64,000 nucleotides of DNA from Candidatus Dormiibacterota bacterium. Its GTDB lineage: Bacteria; Chloroflexota; Dormibacteria; Aeolococcales; Aeolococcaceae. Of the stretch, positions 29,546 to 39,073 are shown piece after piece. How positions within the stretch are numbered: the first letter of the stretch is position 1; the number at the start of each line of letters is the position of its first letter. The notes beneath the pieces are model-generated. The model worked only from the letters and a program-made list of their open reading frames with translations, did no database searches and was not told the DNA's origin. The position numbers and the translations under genes were made by a program. Where the stretch lies: assembly GCA_003153505.1 (NCBI GenBank), contig PLZA01000031.1:156732-220731 (forward strand). Direction: 5' to 3'.

Positions 29546-30549
29546 GGGTGACTGTTTCCGGCGCCGTCGTGATCGACGCGGCCGTCTGCCTCGGGGTCGT
29601 CGCCGCGGATATCGATGCGCCAGCCGGTCAGCCGCGCGGCGAGGCGCGCATTCTCGCCGCCACGCCCGATCGCAAGGGAAAGCTGGTCGGCGGCCACCGA
29701 GATGTGCGCCGTTCGGGACTCGGGGTCCAGCTCGACGGCGCGGGCGACCGCGGGGATCAGCGAGTTCATCACCAAGGTGGCCGGGTCGGCTGACCAGGCC
29801 ACGATCTGCACTTGCTCGTCGCCGAGCTCGGAGGTGACCGCCCGCTGGCGTACCCCGTTTCTCCCGATGCACGCTCCCTGCGGGTCGACATCGCCCTCGG
29901 GCGCATCCACTGCGACCTTGGTCCTGCGTCCGGGGTCGCGGGCGATCGCCCGGATCACGACCTGGCCGCTCTGCAACTCGGGGACCTCCTGTTCCATGAG
30001 GCGCTGCACGAGCTGCGGATGCGAGCGGGATACCACGACAACGGCGTCCGGTCCCTTGCGCCGGCCCTCGACGATCACCACCTTGATGTGGTCGCGTATG
30101 GCGAGGCGCTCGCCGGGGATCTGTTCCTCGGGAGGCAGCATGCCGGGGACGCCGGCCGCATCGACGTACCAGATCGATCCCATCCGCCGCTCGACGATCG
30201 CGTCGCGCAGCACACCCCGCTGGGTCGTGCCCTCGCCGAGGATTCTGCGTTGCTCGAGGCTCGCGAGGCGCTCGGCGACGGCGGTTCGCGCCGCGGCGGC
30301 GGCCTGCCGCGGGAAGTCTGGGACCTCGACATCCAGCGGGTGCTCGCCGCCATCGTCGTCGATACGGTAGACGGCAAACGTGCCCGACTCGAGGTCCACT
30401 CGAGCCCTCACCTGGGGATCGTCGACGACGAGACGCCGGTACGCGGTCGCCACCCCCTGCTCCACCGCACTCGTGATGTCGGCCTCACTCAGCGGAGTCG
30501 CCGCTGCGAGGTCGCGAAGTGCGCTCAGGGTCACGGCGGGCGCGGCCAT
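29542..30549 (-). CDS. nusA: Transcription termination/antitermination protein NusA
   Basis: VSRSHPQLVQRLMEQEVPELQSGQVVIRAIARDPGRRTKVAV..GACIGRNGVRQRAV; KH domains. Confidence 0.94.
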   Translation of the reverse strand: MAAPAVTLSALRDLAAATPLSEADITSAVEQGVATAYRRLVVDDPQVRARVDLESGTFAVYRIDDDGGEHPLDVEVPDFPRQAAAAARTAVAERLASLEQRRILGEGTTQRGVLRDAIVERRMGSIWYVDAAGVPGMLPPEEQIPGERLAIRDHIKVVIVEGRRKGPDAVVVVSRSHPQLVQRLMEQEVPELQSGQVVIRAIARDPGRRTKVAVDAPEGDVDPQGACIGRNGVRQRAVTSELGDEQVQIVAWSADPATLVMNSLIPAVARAVELDPESRTAHISVAADQLSLAIGRGGENARLAARLTGWRIDIRGDDPEADGRVDHDGAGNSHP

Positions 30550-31019
30550 CAGATGTCGACAACGATCCGGGCAGCCACCACCGCTCCGATCGAGAAGCCG
30601 ACGGCCCGTGTTGCCCTGCGATCGCGAACCTCGATCTCCGCGGCGTCGCCGGCCACGGAGTGCAGCTTCCCCTCGAGCACCAGCTCCGAATCGCCGTCGC
30701 GGAGCCGGACGTTGACGCGACGGCCGACCGCCGCGAGCCATTCGTCCGGCCGCCGGATCGGGCGCTCAGCTCCGGGTGAGCTGACCTCGAGCCGGTAGGG
30801 GTGGTCGATCGGGTCGTTCACGTCGAGCACAGCCGACGCGGAGTTGGACGCGCGCTCACAGTCGTCGAGCGTGACTCCGCCGTCGGCGCGATCGATGACG
30901 AGGCGGAGCACGGCGCCCCGCCCGTGCCCCGACCACTGGACGTCGACGAGCTCGATCCCCAGGTGTGCGAACGAGGGGCGCAGCAGCGAGGCGATGCCGG
31001 TGACGTCGTCAGTGTTCAT
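30549..31019 (-). CDS. rimP: Ribosome maturation factor RimP
   Basis: GIELVDVQWSGHGRGAVLRLVIDRADGGVTLDDCERAS; YRLEVSSPGAERPI. Confidence 0.93.
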   Translation of the reverse strand: MNTDDVTGIASLLRPSFAHLGIELVDVQWSGHGRGAVLRLVIDRADGGVTLDDCERASNSASAVLDVNDPIDHPYRLEVSSPGAERPIRRPDEWLAAVGRRVNVRLRDGDSELVLEGKLHSVAGDAAEIEVRDRRATRAVGFSIGAVVAARIVVDI

Positions 31020-31048
31020 ATGTGGGGGATGCCCTGGGGGCGCGCGGG

Positions 31049-33511
31049 CTACGCCGTCCGGGGAGTGACCCGTCTCCTGCCGGCAGGTGGTGGTGCCACC
31101 GCGCGCGAGCCCCGGGCCTTCTCCCAGGCGACCAGCAGCGTGCTGGCATTGAAGATCGAGCTGTAGGTTCCGCTCACGATGCCGATGAGCAACGCCAGGA
31201 CGAACCCTCGGATCGAGTCGCCTCCGAAGATGACCAGGGACAGGAGCACGAACACGACCGTGAGCGATGTGTTCAAGGACCGCGTCATGGTCTGCACCGT
31301 CGAGAGGTTGATGACTTGATCGAACGTCAGTCTCGGGCCGACGCGGAGGTTCTCGCGCACTCGGTCGAACACAACGATCGTGTCGTGGATCGAGAAGGCC
31401 ACCGAGGTGAGGACCGCGGTGACGAAGAGCGAGTCGACCTGCCCTAAGTTGGAGAAGTGTCCGAGGATCGCCCAGATCCCGGCGAGGACGAAGACGTCAT
31501 GCAGGAGCTTGAAGAACGCGCATGCGCTGAAACGCCACGGCGAGATCGCTCGCTGCCGCCGGAACGCGAATGCGAGATACACGGCGATGGCACCGGCCGA
31601 GACGAAGATCATGATGATCGCGCCGGTGACCAGGCTCGCGGCGATCGTGGGCCCGACCTGCTGGACACTGATGTCCGGTTGGCTGGCTTTCGTCGCGATC
31701 GTGAAGTTGCTGTTCAACGTGTTCTGGATCTGTACGAGTTGCCCGCTGTCCGACGGAAGCGTGGAGACGGCGAAGCGGCTGGCTTCGCTGCCGGTCGTGC
31801 TCTCCTGCTGCACCTGCGGTCGCAGGGTCGCGTAGTTCTGGTCCATGACCGAGGCGACCTGCGCCTGGCTCACGGCCTTGGAGAAGCCGACGTCGATGAC
31901 GTTGCCGCCCTTGAAGTCGATGCCGAGGTTGAATCCCCAGAACAGGATCGCGAGGATGCCCGGGATGATGACCGCGAGTGATCCAGCGAAGAACCAGTTG
32001 CGATTCTTGACGATGTCGAAGCGGCCGCGTGGCGGGTGCTCCGCGAACTCCTCGTGGATCTCGGTGTAGAGCCGCGGGTCGCGGCCGATCTTCCAGTTCA
32101 GCACCCAGGCGAACAGCGATCGGGTGATCGTGATCGCGGTGAAGAACGAGACGATGACGCCGATCGCCAGCGTGATCGCGAATCCGCGGACGACATTGGT
32201 ACCGAAGAAGGCAAGGATGGCGCACGTGATCAGGGTGGAGATGTTGCTGTCACGAATGGCAGGAAATGCTCGCCGAAAGCCTGTCTCCACGGCGAGCGGC
32301 ACGGTTCTGCCATGGCGTAATTCGTCACGGGTGCGTTCGAAGATCAGGACGTTGGCGTCGACTGCCATGCCGACGCTGAGGACGAAGCCGGCCAGCCCCG
32401 CCAGCGACAGCGTCACCGGGATGAGCTTGAAGAGCGCCAGCACGATCGCGGCATAGATGAACAGGGCGGCGGTGGCGAGCAGGCCCGGGAACCGGTAGTA
32501 GCCGATCATGAAGATGACGACGATCAGCAAACCGATGCCGCCTGCGATCAGGCTCAGGGTCACCGATTGCTGCCCCAGCGTGGCGCTGACCGTGGTGCTG
32601 GCGACCGTGGTGATCTCGGCGGGCAGCGCGCCGGCGCTGATCAGGTTGGCGAGCTGGGTCGCCGAGTCCGAGGTGAAACTGCCGCTGATCTGAGTCTGGT
32701 TGCTCTGGCCGCCACCCTGGACGACTGGGGCGGTCAGGATGTCGTTGTCCAGGAAGATCGCGATCTGCGCGAGCGGGCTCGAGGGATTCGTCGAGTACAC
32801 GCTGAAGGCGGCATTGGTGATCTTGGCCCACTCCTGCGCCCCGGCGGCGTTGAAGTTGACGTTGACGGTGATCTGACCGGTCGAGTCAGTGCCCACCGTC
32901 GCCGAGTTCACGTCGACCGCGTCGATGCCGCTGTCGATCTTCCAGTGGTAGCCGGCCGGGTAGAAGGCCGGGTTGGCGAACTGCGCTGTGTCGTAGTGAC
33001 CCCCCTGGTCGCTGATCAGCGCCGCGCTGGGAGGGACCGTTGCGCCACCCGGGACCGGCGTCGCGAAATAGAGGCGCTGCGTCGTTCCAACCGTGTTGAC
33101 CGCCTCCGCGAGGCTGACGCCCGGCAATTGCACCAGGATCTGGTCGTTGCCCTGCGCCTGGACGCTTGCCTCGGAGACGCCGAGCGCGTTGACCCGCAGG
33201 TCGAGGATGGGGATGGTGGCCTGCTGTGCCTGCTCGAGCGTTGCCCCCCGCGGGGGGCCGCTGCGGCAGTCGGCGTTGGGGCTGTTGAGCCCATGACAGA
33301 TCTCGATGGTCAGCTCGGTGCCGCCCTGGAGGTCCAGTCCCCGGTGGATGTACAGCTGCCGCCCCAAGAACGAGGGCGCGGACGTGAGAGTCGTTCCCAG
33401 GGGCTGATGGACCACCAGGTAGCGGTAGATGAGGCTGTAGCCGTCGATGAAGAATGCGCCGACCACCACCAGGAGGACGACGGCCAGTCGGAAACGGGTA
33501 ATCCTGAACAC
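31049..33511 (-). CDS. secDF: Protein-export protein SecDF (SecD-SecF fusion)
   Basis: GLDLQGGTELTIEI; SVGMAVDANVLIFERTRDELRHG; second half GIDFKGGNVIDVGF...SVAFSIHDTIVVFDRVREN. Confidence 0.95.
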   Translation of the reverse strand: MFRITRFRLAVVLLVVVGAFFIDGYSLIYRYLVVHQPLGTTLTSAPSFLGRQLYIHRGLDLQGGTELTIEICHGLNSPNADCRSGPPRGATLEQAQQATIPILDLRVNALGVSEASVQAQGNDQILVQLPGVSLAEAVNTVGTTQRLYFATPVPGGATVPPSAALISDQGGHYDTAQFANPAFYPAGYHWKIDSGIDAVDVNSATVGTDSTGQITVNVNFNAAGAQEWAKITNAAFSVYSTNPSSPLAQIAIFLDNDILTAPVVQGGGQSNQTQISGSFTSDSATQLANLISAGALPAEITTVASTTVSATLGQQSVTLSLIAGGIGLLIVVIFMIGYYRFPGLLATAALFIYAAIVLALFKLIPVTLSLAGLAGFVLSVGMAVDANVLIFERTRDELRHGRTVPLAVETGFRRAFPAIRDSNISTLITCAILAFFGTNVVRGFAITLAIGVIVSFFTAITITRSLFAWVLNWKIGRDPRLYTEIHEEFAEHPPRGRFDIVKNRNWFFAGSLAVIIPGILAILFWGFNLGIDFKGGNVIDVGFSKAVSQAQVASVMDQNYATLRPQVQQESTTGSEASRFAVSTLPSDSGQLVQIQNTLNSNFTIATKASQPDISVQQVGPTIAASLVTGAIIMIFVSAGAIAVYLAFAFRRQRAISPWRFSACAFFKLLHDVFVLAGIWAILGHFSNLGQVDSLFVTAVLTSVAFSIHDTIVVFDRVRENLRVGPRLTFDQVINLSTVQTMTRSLNTSLTVVFVLLSLVIFGGDSIRGFVLALLIGIVSGTYSSIFNASTLLVAWEKARGSRAVAPPPAGRRRVTPRTA

Positions 33512-33523
33512 CGGTCGACCAGT

Positions 33524-34636
33524 CTACCGGGGCGCCGAGCGGAGCCGGCCATCACGGTCCGCTCGGAAGCTCGCAAACGTGCCCTCGCGGATCGCGGCGC
33601 GGGCTGAATCCATCAACCGGGCGAGGTGGGTGATGTTGTGCAGGCTCACCAGGCGGTGGGCGAGGATCTCGCCGGCCTGAAAGAGGTGGCGGAGGTACGC
33701 GCGCGTGAACCCGACGCATGCGGCACAGGGGCAGTCGGGGTCGATCGGGCCGAAATCGTCCCGAGCCGCGGCGTTGCGGAGCGAAAGGCGTCCCTCCGGC
33801 GTCAGGGCGCTGCCATTGCGCGCCAGACGCGTCGGCACCACGCAGTCGAACATGTCGATCCCAAGCGCAATCGCGCCGAGCAGTTCGGAATCGGTCCCCA
33901 ACCCCATGAAGTAGCGGGCGCGCTCGGCGCTGAGCTCGCTCACGCTCGCCTCGGTCATCGCGAGCATGGTGTCGACGGGCTCCCCCACCGAGAGCCCACC
34001 GATGGCGACGCCGTCGAAGTCGAGTCCAGAGATGAACCGTGCCGAGTCGCGCCGCGCACCCGGATCGAACCCGCCCTGGGCGATGCCGAACAGCAACCGG
34101 CCGTCGCCGGGGTGGGCGACCCGGCAGCGCTCGGCCCACCGGTGGGTGCGCTCCGTCGCCTCGCGCGCGATGGCGTCCGAGGTGCCGTGCGTCACCGGGT
34201 GGTCGAGGCACATGAGCACATCGGCGCCGAGCCGGGCCTGGTTGCCCACCGCCTCCTCGGGGGTCACTCGGAGCCGGGACCCGTCGTAGGGTGAGACGAA
34301 GGTAGCGCCGTCATCGTCCACCACCGCGACCTCAGCCAGGCTCACCAGCTGGTAGCCGCCGCTGTCGGTGAGGATCGGATGGTTCCAGCCCATGAAGGCG
34401 TGCAGTCCGCCCGCCCGCTCGATCAGCTCGACCCCAGGTCGGAGCGCGAGGTGATATGCGTTGCAGAGCAGGATGTCGATGCCGGTCGCGCGCACCTCGT
34501 CGGGGTGCAGCGCCTTGACGGTCGCATGAGTCCCGACCGGCATGAATGCAGGCGTGCGAACCGGGCCGTGGGCGGTCGTCAGGGACCCCGTACGCGCATC
34601 ACCGTCCATGGCCTCGGTCGCGAACGCCGGCGTCAT
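33524..34636 (-). CDS. tgt: Queuine tRNA-ribosyltransferase
   Basis: GPVRTPAFMPVGTHATVKAL; LTDSGGYQLVSLAE; zinc motif CPCAAC. Confidence 0.95.
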   Translation of the reverse strand: MTPAFATEAMDGDARTGSLTTAHGPVRTPAFMPVGTHATVKALHPDEVRATGIDILLCNAYHLALRPGVELIERAGGLHAFMGWNHPILTDSGGYQLVSLAEVAVVDDDGATFVSPYDGSRLRVTPEEAVGNQARLGADVLMCLDHPVTHGTSDAIAREATERTHRWAERCRVAHPGDGRLLFGIAQGGFDPGARRDSARFISGLDFDGVAIGGLSVGEPVDTMLAMTEASVSELSAERARYFMGLGTDSELLGAIALGIDMFDCVVPTRLARNGSALTPEGRLSLRNAAARDDFGPIDPDCPCAACVGFTRAYLRHLFQAGEILAHRLVSLHNITHLARLMDSARAAIREGTFASFRADRDGRLRSAPR

Positions 34637-35664
34637 TGTTCGCGCCAGCAGAGCATGCAGTCTCCCAGCGACAGGAAGCGATATCGCTCCTCGAGCGCAT
34701 GTGCGTACGCGCTCCGCCATCGCTCATCGCCGATGAACGCTGCGAGCAGGACCAGCAGTGACGAGCGTGGCTGGTGAAAGTTCGTCAGCAACGCGTCGAC
34801 AGCGCGAAAGCGGAATCCAGGGTGGATGAGCAGGCTGGTCGTGCCGGACTGGGCGAGCAGCCCCTGACCACCCTGCGCGCATGTCTCGAGCACGCGCACC
34901 ACCGTGGTCCCGACCGCAACGATCCGTCCGCCGTCCCGGCGAGTCTGCTCGATCGCGGCAGCGGTCGCTTCTGGAAGCGCATACCGCTCCCGGTGCATCG
35001 GGTGATCCTCGACCTGCTCGGAGCGAATGGGAGCGAATGTGCCGAGCCCGACGTCAAGACGAAGAGACGCCCAGCCGACGCCTCCGTCGCGCAGCCGCTC
35101 CATCACCGGCGCCGTGAAGTGCAGGCCAGCCGTCGGGGCGGCGGCCGATTCCGGGTCTCCACTGGCATATGTGGTCTGGTACCGCTCCGGGTCGCGGAGG
35201 TCGGCGTGGATGTAGGGCGGGAGCGGAGCAACCCCCGCTTGCTCGATAGCCGCGTCCGGGTCGTCGGCGTCGAAGGAGATCGTGCGGCCACCGCGATGCG
35301 TCGCGGAGACGCCGAGGACGGTGGCGCGCAGATCCGCGCCGATCTGGACCACGGCCCCTGGGGCTGCCAGACGTGCCGGGCGAGCAAGACATTGATACTC
35401 GCCGTTTGCCTCGCGCGCGAGCACGAGGAGCTCGACGTTGCGGCCGGCGCCGTCGAACCCGTGGAGCCGCGCCCGCCGCACCCTCGTGTCGTTCACCACG
35501 AGGAGATCGCCGCGACGGAGCAGGTTCGGCAGCTCGCGAAACTCGCGATCCTCGAGTCCGTCGCCGGGCAGCAGGTGAAGCAGCCGTGAGGCGTCGCGCT
35601 CGGCAAGGGGCTCCTGGGCGATCCGCTCCGCCGGGAGACGGTAATCGAAGTCGGCCGACCTCAA
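34633..35664 (-). CDS. queA: S-adenosylmethionine:tRNA ribosyltransferase-isomerase
   Basis: FDYRLPAERIAQEPLAERDASRLL; PTAGLHFTAPVMERLR; LLTNFHQPRSSLLVLLAAFIG. Confidence 0.95.
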   Translation of the reverse strand: MRSADFDYRLPAERIAQEPLAERDASRLLHLLPGDGLEDREFRELPNLLRRGDLLVVNDTRVRRARLHGFDGAGRNVELLVLAREANGEYQCLARPARLAAPGAVVQIGADLRATVLGVSATHRGGRTISFDADDPDAAIEQAGVAPLPPYIHADLRDPERYQTTYASGDPESAAAPTAGLHFTAPVMERLRDGGVGWASLRLDVGLGTFAPIRSEQVEDHPMHRERYALPEATAAAIEQTRRDGGRIVAVGTTVVRVLETCAQGGQGLLAQSGTTSLLIHPGFRFRAVDALLTNFHQPRSSLLVLLAAFIGDERWRSAYAHALEERYRFLSLGDCMLCWREQ

Positions 35665-36707
35665 CGCTCGAAGAGCGCGGTCTGCGCCTCCGCCGCCCCA
35701 GGGGCACCGGCCGGCACCGCCAGCCCGAGATGCTGGTACGCGGCGGCGGTGGCGAGGCGTCCGCGTAGCGTCCGAGCGAGCAGTCCGCGGCGGATGAGGA
35801 AGGGTTCGACGATGTCCTCGATCGTGTCCGGATCCTCCTGGACACTCACGGCGATCGTCTGCACTCCCACGGGGTGGCCACCCAGCGTTCCGCAGAGGAC
35901 GCCGAGCACGCGGCGGTCGAGCTCGTCGAGCCCAATGGAGTCGATGCCGAGGACGTCGAGCGCAGCAGCCGCGACCTCGACGTCGATCCGGCCCGCGGCT
36001 CGCACCTGCGCGTAGTCACGGGCGCGCCGGAGCAACCGGTTGACGATGCGCGGCGTTCCGCGGGATCGTCTCGCAATCATTGCGGCCCCCTCCGGGTCGA
36101 GAGCGATCCCGAGCAGACGAGCCGACCGGTTGGCGATGGCGATGAGGTCGTCGGTGTCGTAGAAGTCGAGCCGGAAGGTGACGCCGAAGCGATCGCGCAG
36201 CGGCGCGCCGAGCGCGCCCGCCCTGGTGGTCGCGCCGATCACCGTGAAGCGATTGAGGGTCAGCCGGAGCGTCTGCGCCCCCGCTCCCTTGCCGGCGACG
36301 AAGTCGAAGGCGAGGTCCTCCATTGCCGGGTACAGCGCCTCCTCCACCGCGCGGTTGAGGCGATGGACCTCGTCGATGAAGAAGACGTCGCGCTCCTCGA
36401 GACTCGTGAGGATCGACGCCAGCATCCCCTGGTGTTCGAGTGCCGGCCCGCTGGTCAGGCGGATGTTGACCCCCATCTCGACGGCGATGATCTGCGCCAG
36501 CGTCGTCTTGCCGAGCCCGGGCGGCCCGTAGAGCAGGACGTGATCGAGTGCGTCGCCGCGATGGCGGGCCGCCTCAACGAGGATGCGAACCTGGTTCTTG
36601 ATCGCTGCCTGGCCGACGAAGTCGTCGAGTGTGCGCGGACGGAGCGCGGTGTCGGCGACCCGCTCGGCCTCGAGCTCCTCGGGGCTCACGATGCGCTCGT
36701 CGGTCAC
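35661..36707 (-). CDS. ruvB: Holliday junction helicase RuvB
   Basis: LRPRTLDDFVGQAAIKNQVRILVEAARHRGDALDHVLLYGPPGLGKTTLAQIIAVEMG. Confidence 0.97.
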   Translation of the reverse strand: MTDERIVSPEELEAERVADTALRPRTLDDFVGQAAIKNQVRILVEAARHRGDALDHVLLYGPPGLGKTTLAQIIAVEMGVNIRLTSGPALEHQGMLASILTSLEERDVFFIDEVHRLNRAVEEALYPAMEDLAFDFVAGKGAGAQTLRLTLNRFTVIGATTRAGALGAPLRDRFGVTFRLDFYDTDDLIAIANRSARLLGIALDPEGAAMIARRSRGTPRIVNRLLRRARDYAQVRAAGRIDVEVAAAALDVLGIDSIGLDELDRRVLGVLCGTLGGHPVGVQTIAVSVQEDPDTIEDIVEPFLIRRGLLARTLRGRLATAAAYQHLGLAVPAGAPGAAEAQTALFER

Positions 36708-37318
36708 CGCGCGGCTCCGGCGGTGTCGAGTCGTCGCAATGCGGCGCTCACCAGATCCGCGACATCGTGACCATCGCCGTTGGCGGCGATCGCCGCGACT
36801 GCGCTGCGGGCTTCATGCTCGCGGAACCCGAGGCCGACGAGACCGGCGATCGCAGCGGCGACGGCCTCGTTCTCGCCACTCTCGGCGGGGTGATGGGTGC
36901 CATGTGGCTCAAGAGATCCGACCTTGTCGCGAAGCTCCAGGATCACGCGTTCCGCGGTCTTGCGCCCGATGCCCGGCACCGTCGCGACGAGCGCGACGTC
37001 CCCCTCCGCGATGGCGCGTACCAGCGCTGGCAGCTCGGCTCTCCCGAGGATCCCGAGCGCGGCCTTGGGTCCGATGCGCTCGACCCCGATGAGGAGGCGG
37101 AAGAGGCGGAGCTCGTCGTGGGTGGCGAATCCATAGAGGCGGATCGCGTCTGCGCTCACGCTCGTGTGCACGTGCAGTGTCACCTCGGCTTCACGCGACG
37201 TGTGCAGCGTCGCGATGGTGCGCAGGTGGCAGAACACCTCGTAACCGACGCCGCCTGTGTCGACGACGACGTGGTCGTCACCGAGTTCGACGAGTGCGCC
37301 TCGAATGAGCGCGATCAT
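36704..37318 (-). CDS. ruvA: Holliday junction helicase RuvA
   Basis: MIALIRGALVELGDDHVVVDTGGVGYEV; IGRKTAERVILELRDK. Confidence 0.95.
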   Translation of the reverse strand: MIALIRGALVELGDDHVVVDTGGVGYEVFCHLRTIATLHTSREAEVTLHVHTSVSADAIRLYGFATHDELRLFRLLIGVERIGPKAALGILGRAELPALVRAIAEGDVALVATVPGIGRKTAERVILELRDKVGSLEPHGTHHPAESGENEAVAAAIAGLVGLGFREHEARSAVAAIAANGDGHDVADLVSAALRRLDTAGAAR

Positions 37319-37881
37319 GGCGTGCTGCGCACCACCGCCGCCCGCGCCCGGCTCACCGCCACGTCGAGGGCGCTTTCGCCGTGGTTGCGCGCACGTGACG
37401 TCAGCGCGCCGAGACGTCCGCGATGATGGTGGCAGACCGCGACAGCGCACGCGTCAGCGACGTCGTCGTGGCCCGGAATGTCCGCCACCCCAAGGAGATT
37501 GGCGACCATGCGCGCCACCTGTGGCTTGCGCGCCGCGCCGTAACCACAGACCGCTTCCTTCACCTGTGTCGGCGTGTACTCGGCGATCGCGACACCCTCG
37601 CGCGCCAGCGCGCACAGCACCACACCACGGGCCTCGCTGACGCGCATCGCGGTGCGCCGGTTGGTCGAGAAGAACAATTCCTCCACAGCGGCGACCTCCG
37701 GTCGGAGTGACGTGCACGCGTCGACAACCAGGTCGAAAAGGATCGCGAGTCGGGCCGCTTCACTGGTCTGCGGCACGGTCTCGATGCACGCGGCGTGAAG
37801 CAGCACCAGATGCCCAGGCGTGCCGTCGACGATGGCCACGCCGGTGCGCGCCAGCCCCGGGTCGACCCCGAGGACTCTCAT
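37315..37881 (-). CDS. ruvC: Crossover junction endodeoxyribonuclease RuvC
   Basis: MRVLGVDPGLARTGVAIVDG; VEELFFSTNRRTAMRVSEARG. Confidence 0.95.
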   Translation of the reverse strand: MRVLGVDPGLARTGVAIVDGTPGHLVLLHAACIETVPQTSEAARLAILFDLVVDACTSLRPEVAAVEELFFSTNRRTAMRVSEARGVVLCALAREGVAIAEYTPTQVKEAVCGYGAARKPQVARMVANLLGVADIPGHDDVADACAVAVCHHHRGRLGALTSRARNHGESALDVAVSRARAAVVRSTP

Positions 37882-37902
37882 CCGACTCGAACGGCAGGGC
37901 GA

Positions 37903-38661
37903 TCAGCTGACAGCGTCAAGGACGTCGTCCGGTATCTCGGCGTTGGCGTAGACCTGCTGGACGTCGTCGTGCTCCTCGAGGCCGTCGAGCAGGCGTAGCA
38001 CCTGACGCGCCTGTGGTACGTCGAGCGGCACCGAGGTGGTCGGGTTCATGGTCACCTCGGCCGAGTCGACCGAGTAATTGCGCTCCTCGAGCGTGCGCCG
38101 GACCTCTTCGAACCGTGATGGAGCGACGGTGACGACCACCTCGTCCCCGTCGACGCTGACGTCTCCGTCCGCGCCGACGTCAACGGCGTCGAGCAGCTCG
38201 AGGGCGAGCTCCTCGGGATCGCGCTTCCCTGCTTCGACGCTGATCACGCCCTGCTGATTGAACATCCAGGCGACGCTGTTCGCCTCCCCGAGCGCGCCGC
38301 CGGAGCGAGTGAAGGCGTTGCGGATTCCGGCTACCGTGCGGTTGCGGTTGTCGGTGAGGGTGTCGACCATCACGGCGACACCATGCGGCCCGTAGCCCTC
38401 GTAGCGGACCTCCTCGAGCTGAACGCCATCCTTGCCGCCGGCTCCACGCTGGATTGCCCGCTCGATGTTCTCGGCGGGCATGTTCACCTCGCGTGCCTTC
38501 TGCATAGCAAGGCGCAACCGGAAGTTGCCCTCGACATCGGGGCCACCCTCGCGCGCGGCAACGGTCAGCTCGCGCGTGACCTTGGTGAACACCTGGCCGC
38601 GGCGAGCGTCGACGATTGCTTTTTTGTGCTTGATTCCAGCCCACTTGCTGTGACCGGACAT
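37903..38661 (-). CDS. yebC: YebC/PmpR family regulator
   Basis: MSGHSKWAGIKHKKAIVDARRGQVFTKVTRELTVAAREGG. Confidence 0.97.
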   Translation of the reverse strand: MSGHSKWAGIKHKKAIVDARRGQVFTKVTRELTVAAREGGPDVEGNFRLRLAMQKAREVNMPAENIERAIQRGAGGKDGVQLEEVRYEGYGPHGVAVMVDTLTDNRNRTVAGIRNAFTRSGGALGEANSVAWMFNQQGVISVEAGKRDPEELALELLDAVDVGADGDVSVDGDEVVVTVAPSRFEEVRRTLEERNYSVDSAEVTMNPTTSVPLDVPQARQVLRLLDGLEEHDDVQQVYANAEIPDDVLDAVS

Positions 38662-38674
38662 GAATCCTCCGAGA

Positions 38675-38695
38675 CGAACAGGCGTTCCGATTCTA
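38675..38695 (-). promoter_or_regulatory. Perfect LexA box (CGAACAGGCGTTCC) next to a TAGAAT -10 upstream of yebC-ruvCAB
   Basis: 14/14 to CGAACRNRYGTTYC at 38675-38688; -10 TAGAAT on minus at 38690-38695. Confidence 0.75.
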
Positions 38696-38730
38696 GCGCA
38701 GCTCTGAACCCAGTCTAGGCTTCACGCTCC

Positions 38731-38759
38731 TTGCCGTCAGTGGGAAACAGGTCTATGGT
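38731..38759 (+). promoter_or_regulatory. Candidate promoter TTGCCG-N17-TATGGT for an orphan plus-strand transcript
   Basis: -35 at 38731-38736, -10 at 38754-38759, 17-bp spacer; divergent from the yebC promoter. Confidence 0.45.
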
Positions 38760-38991
38760 TATGGGTAGCATCGGCAATCAGACGGAGGTAGCCATTCCAA
38801 TGTTGCGAGCCGTCTGGCAGCGTTTCCGGCACGGCCGAGCGGAGGGTTGAGGCCCGGCTGACGGGCCCCTGACCGCACGAACAGAGCGCCCCCGTCGAGG
38901 TCGCCGGGCAATCGGCGTCCCCCGGGATGGCCCCGGAACATGGGCAAGTGCGCCTTGTGCGGACCGGGAGTTTCGTACCGGGCGTTTCTCC

Positions 38992-39015
38992 GAAAAGGGC
39001 ACCGGTTTCGGTGCC
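38992..39015 (-). terminator. Intrinsic terminator for the upstream infC...pheT-mpg transcript
   Basis: Minus strand GGCACCG-AAAC-CGGTGCC followed by CTTTTCG. Confidence 0.55.
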
Positions 39016-39073
39016 ACCAAGAGCCCGGGAATTTCTACCGGGCTTGCCGTATCAAGAAACGGTGCATTCACGA

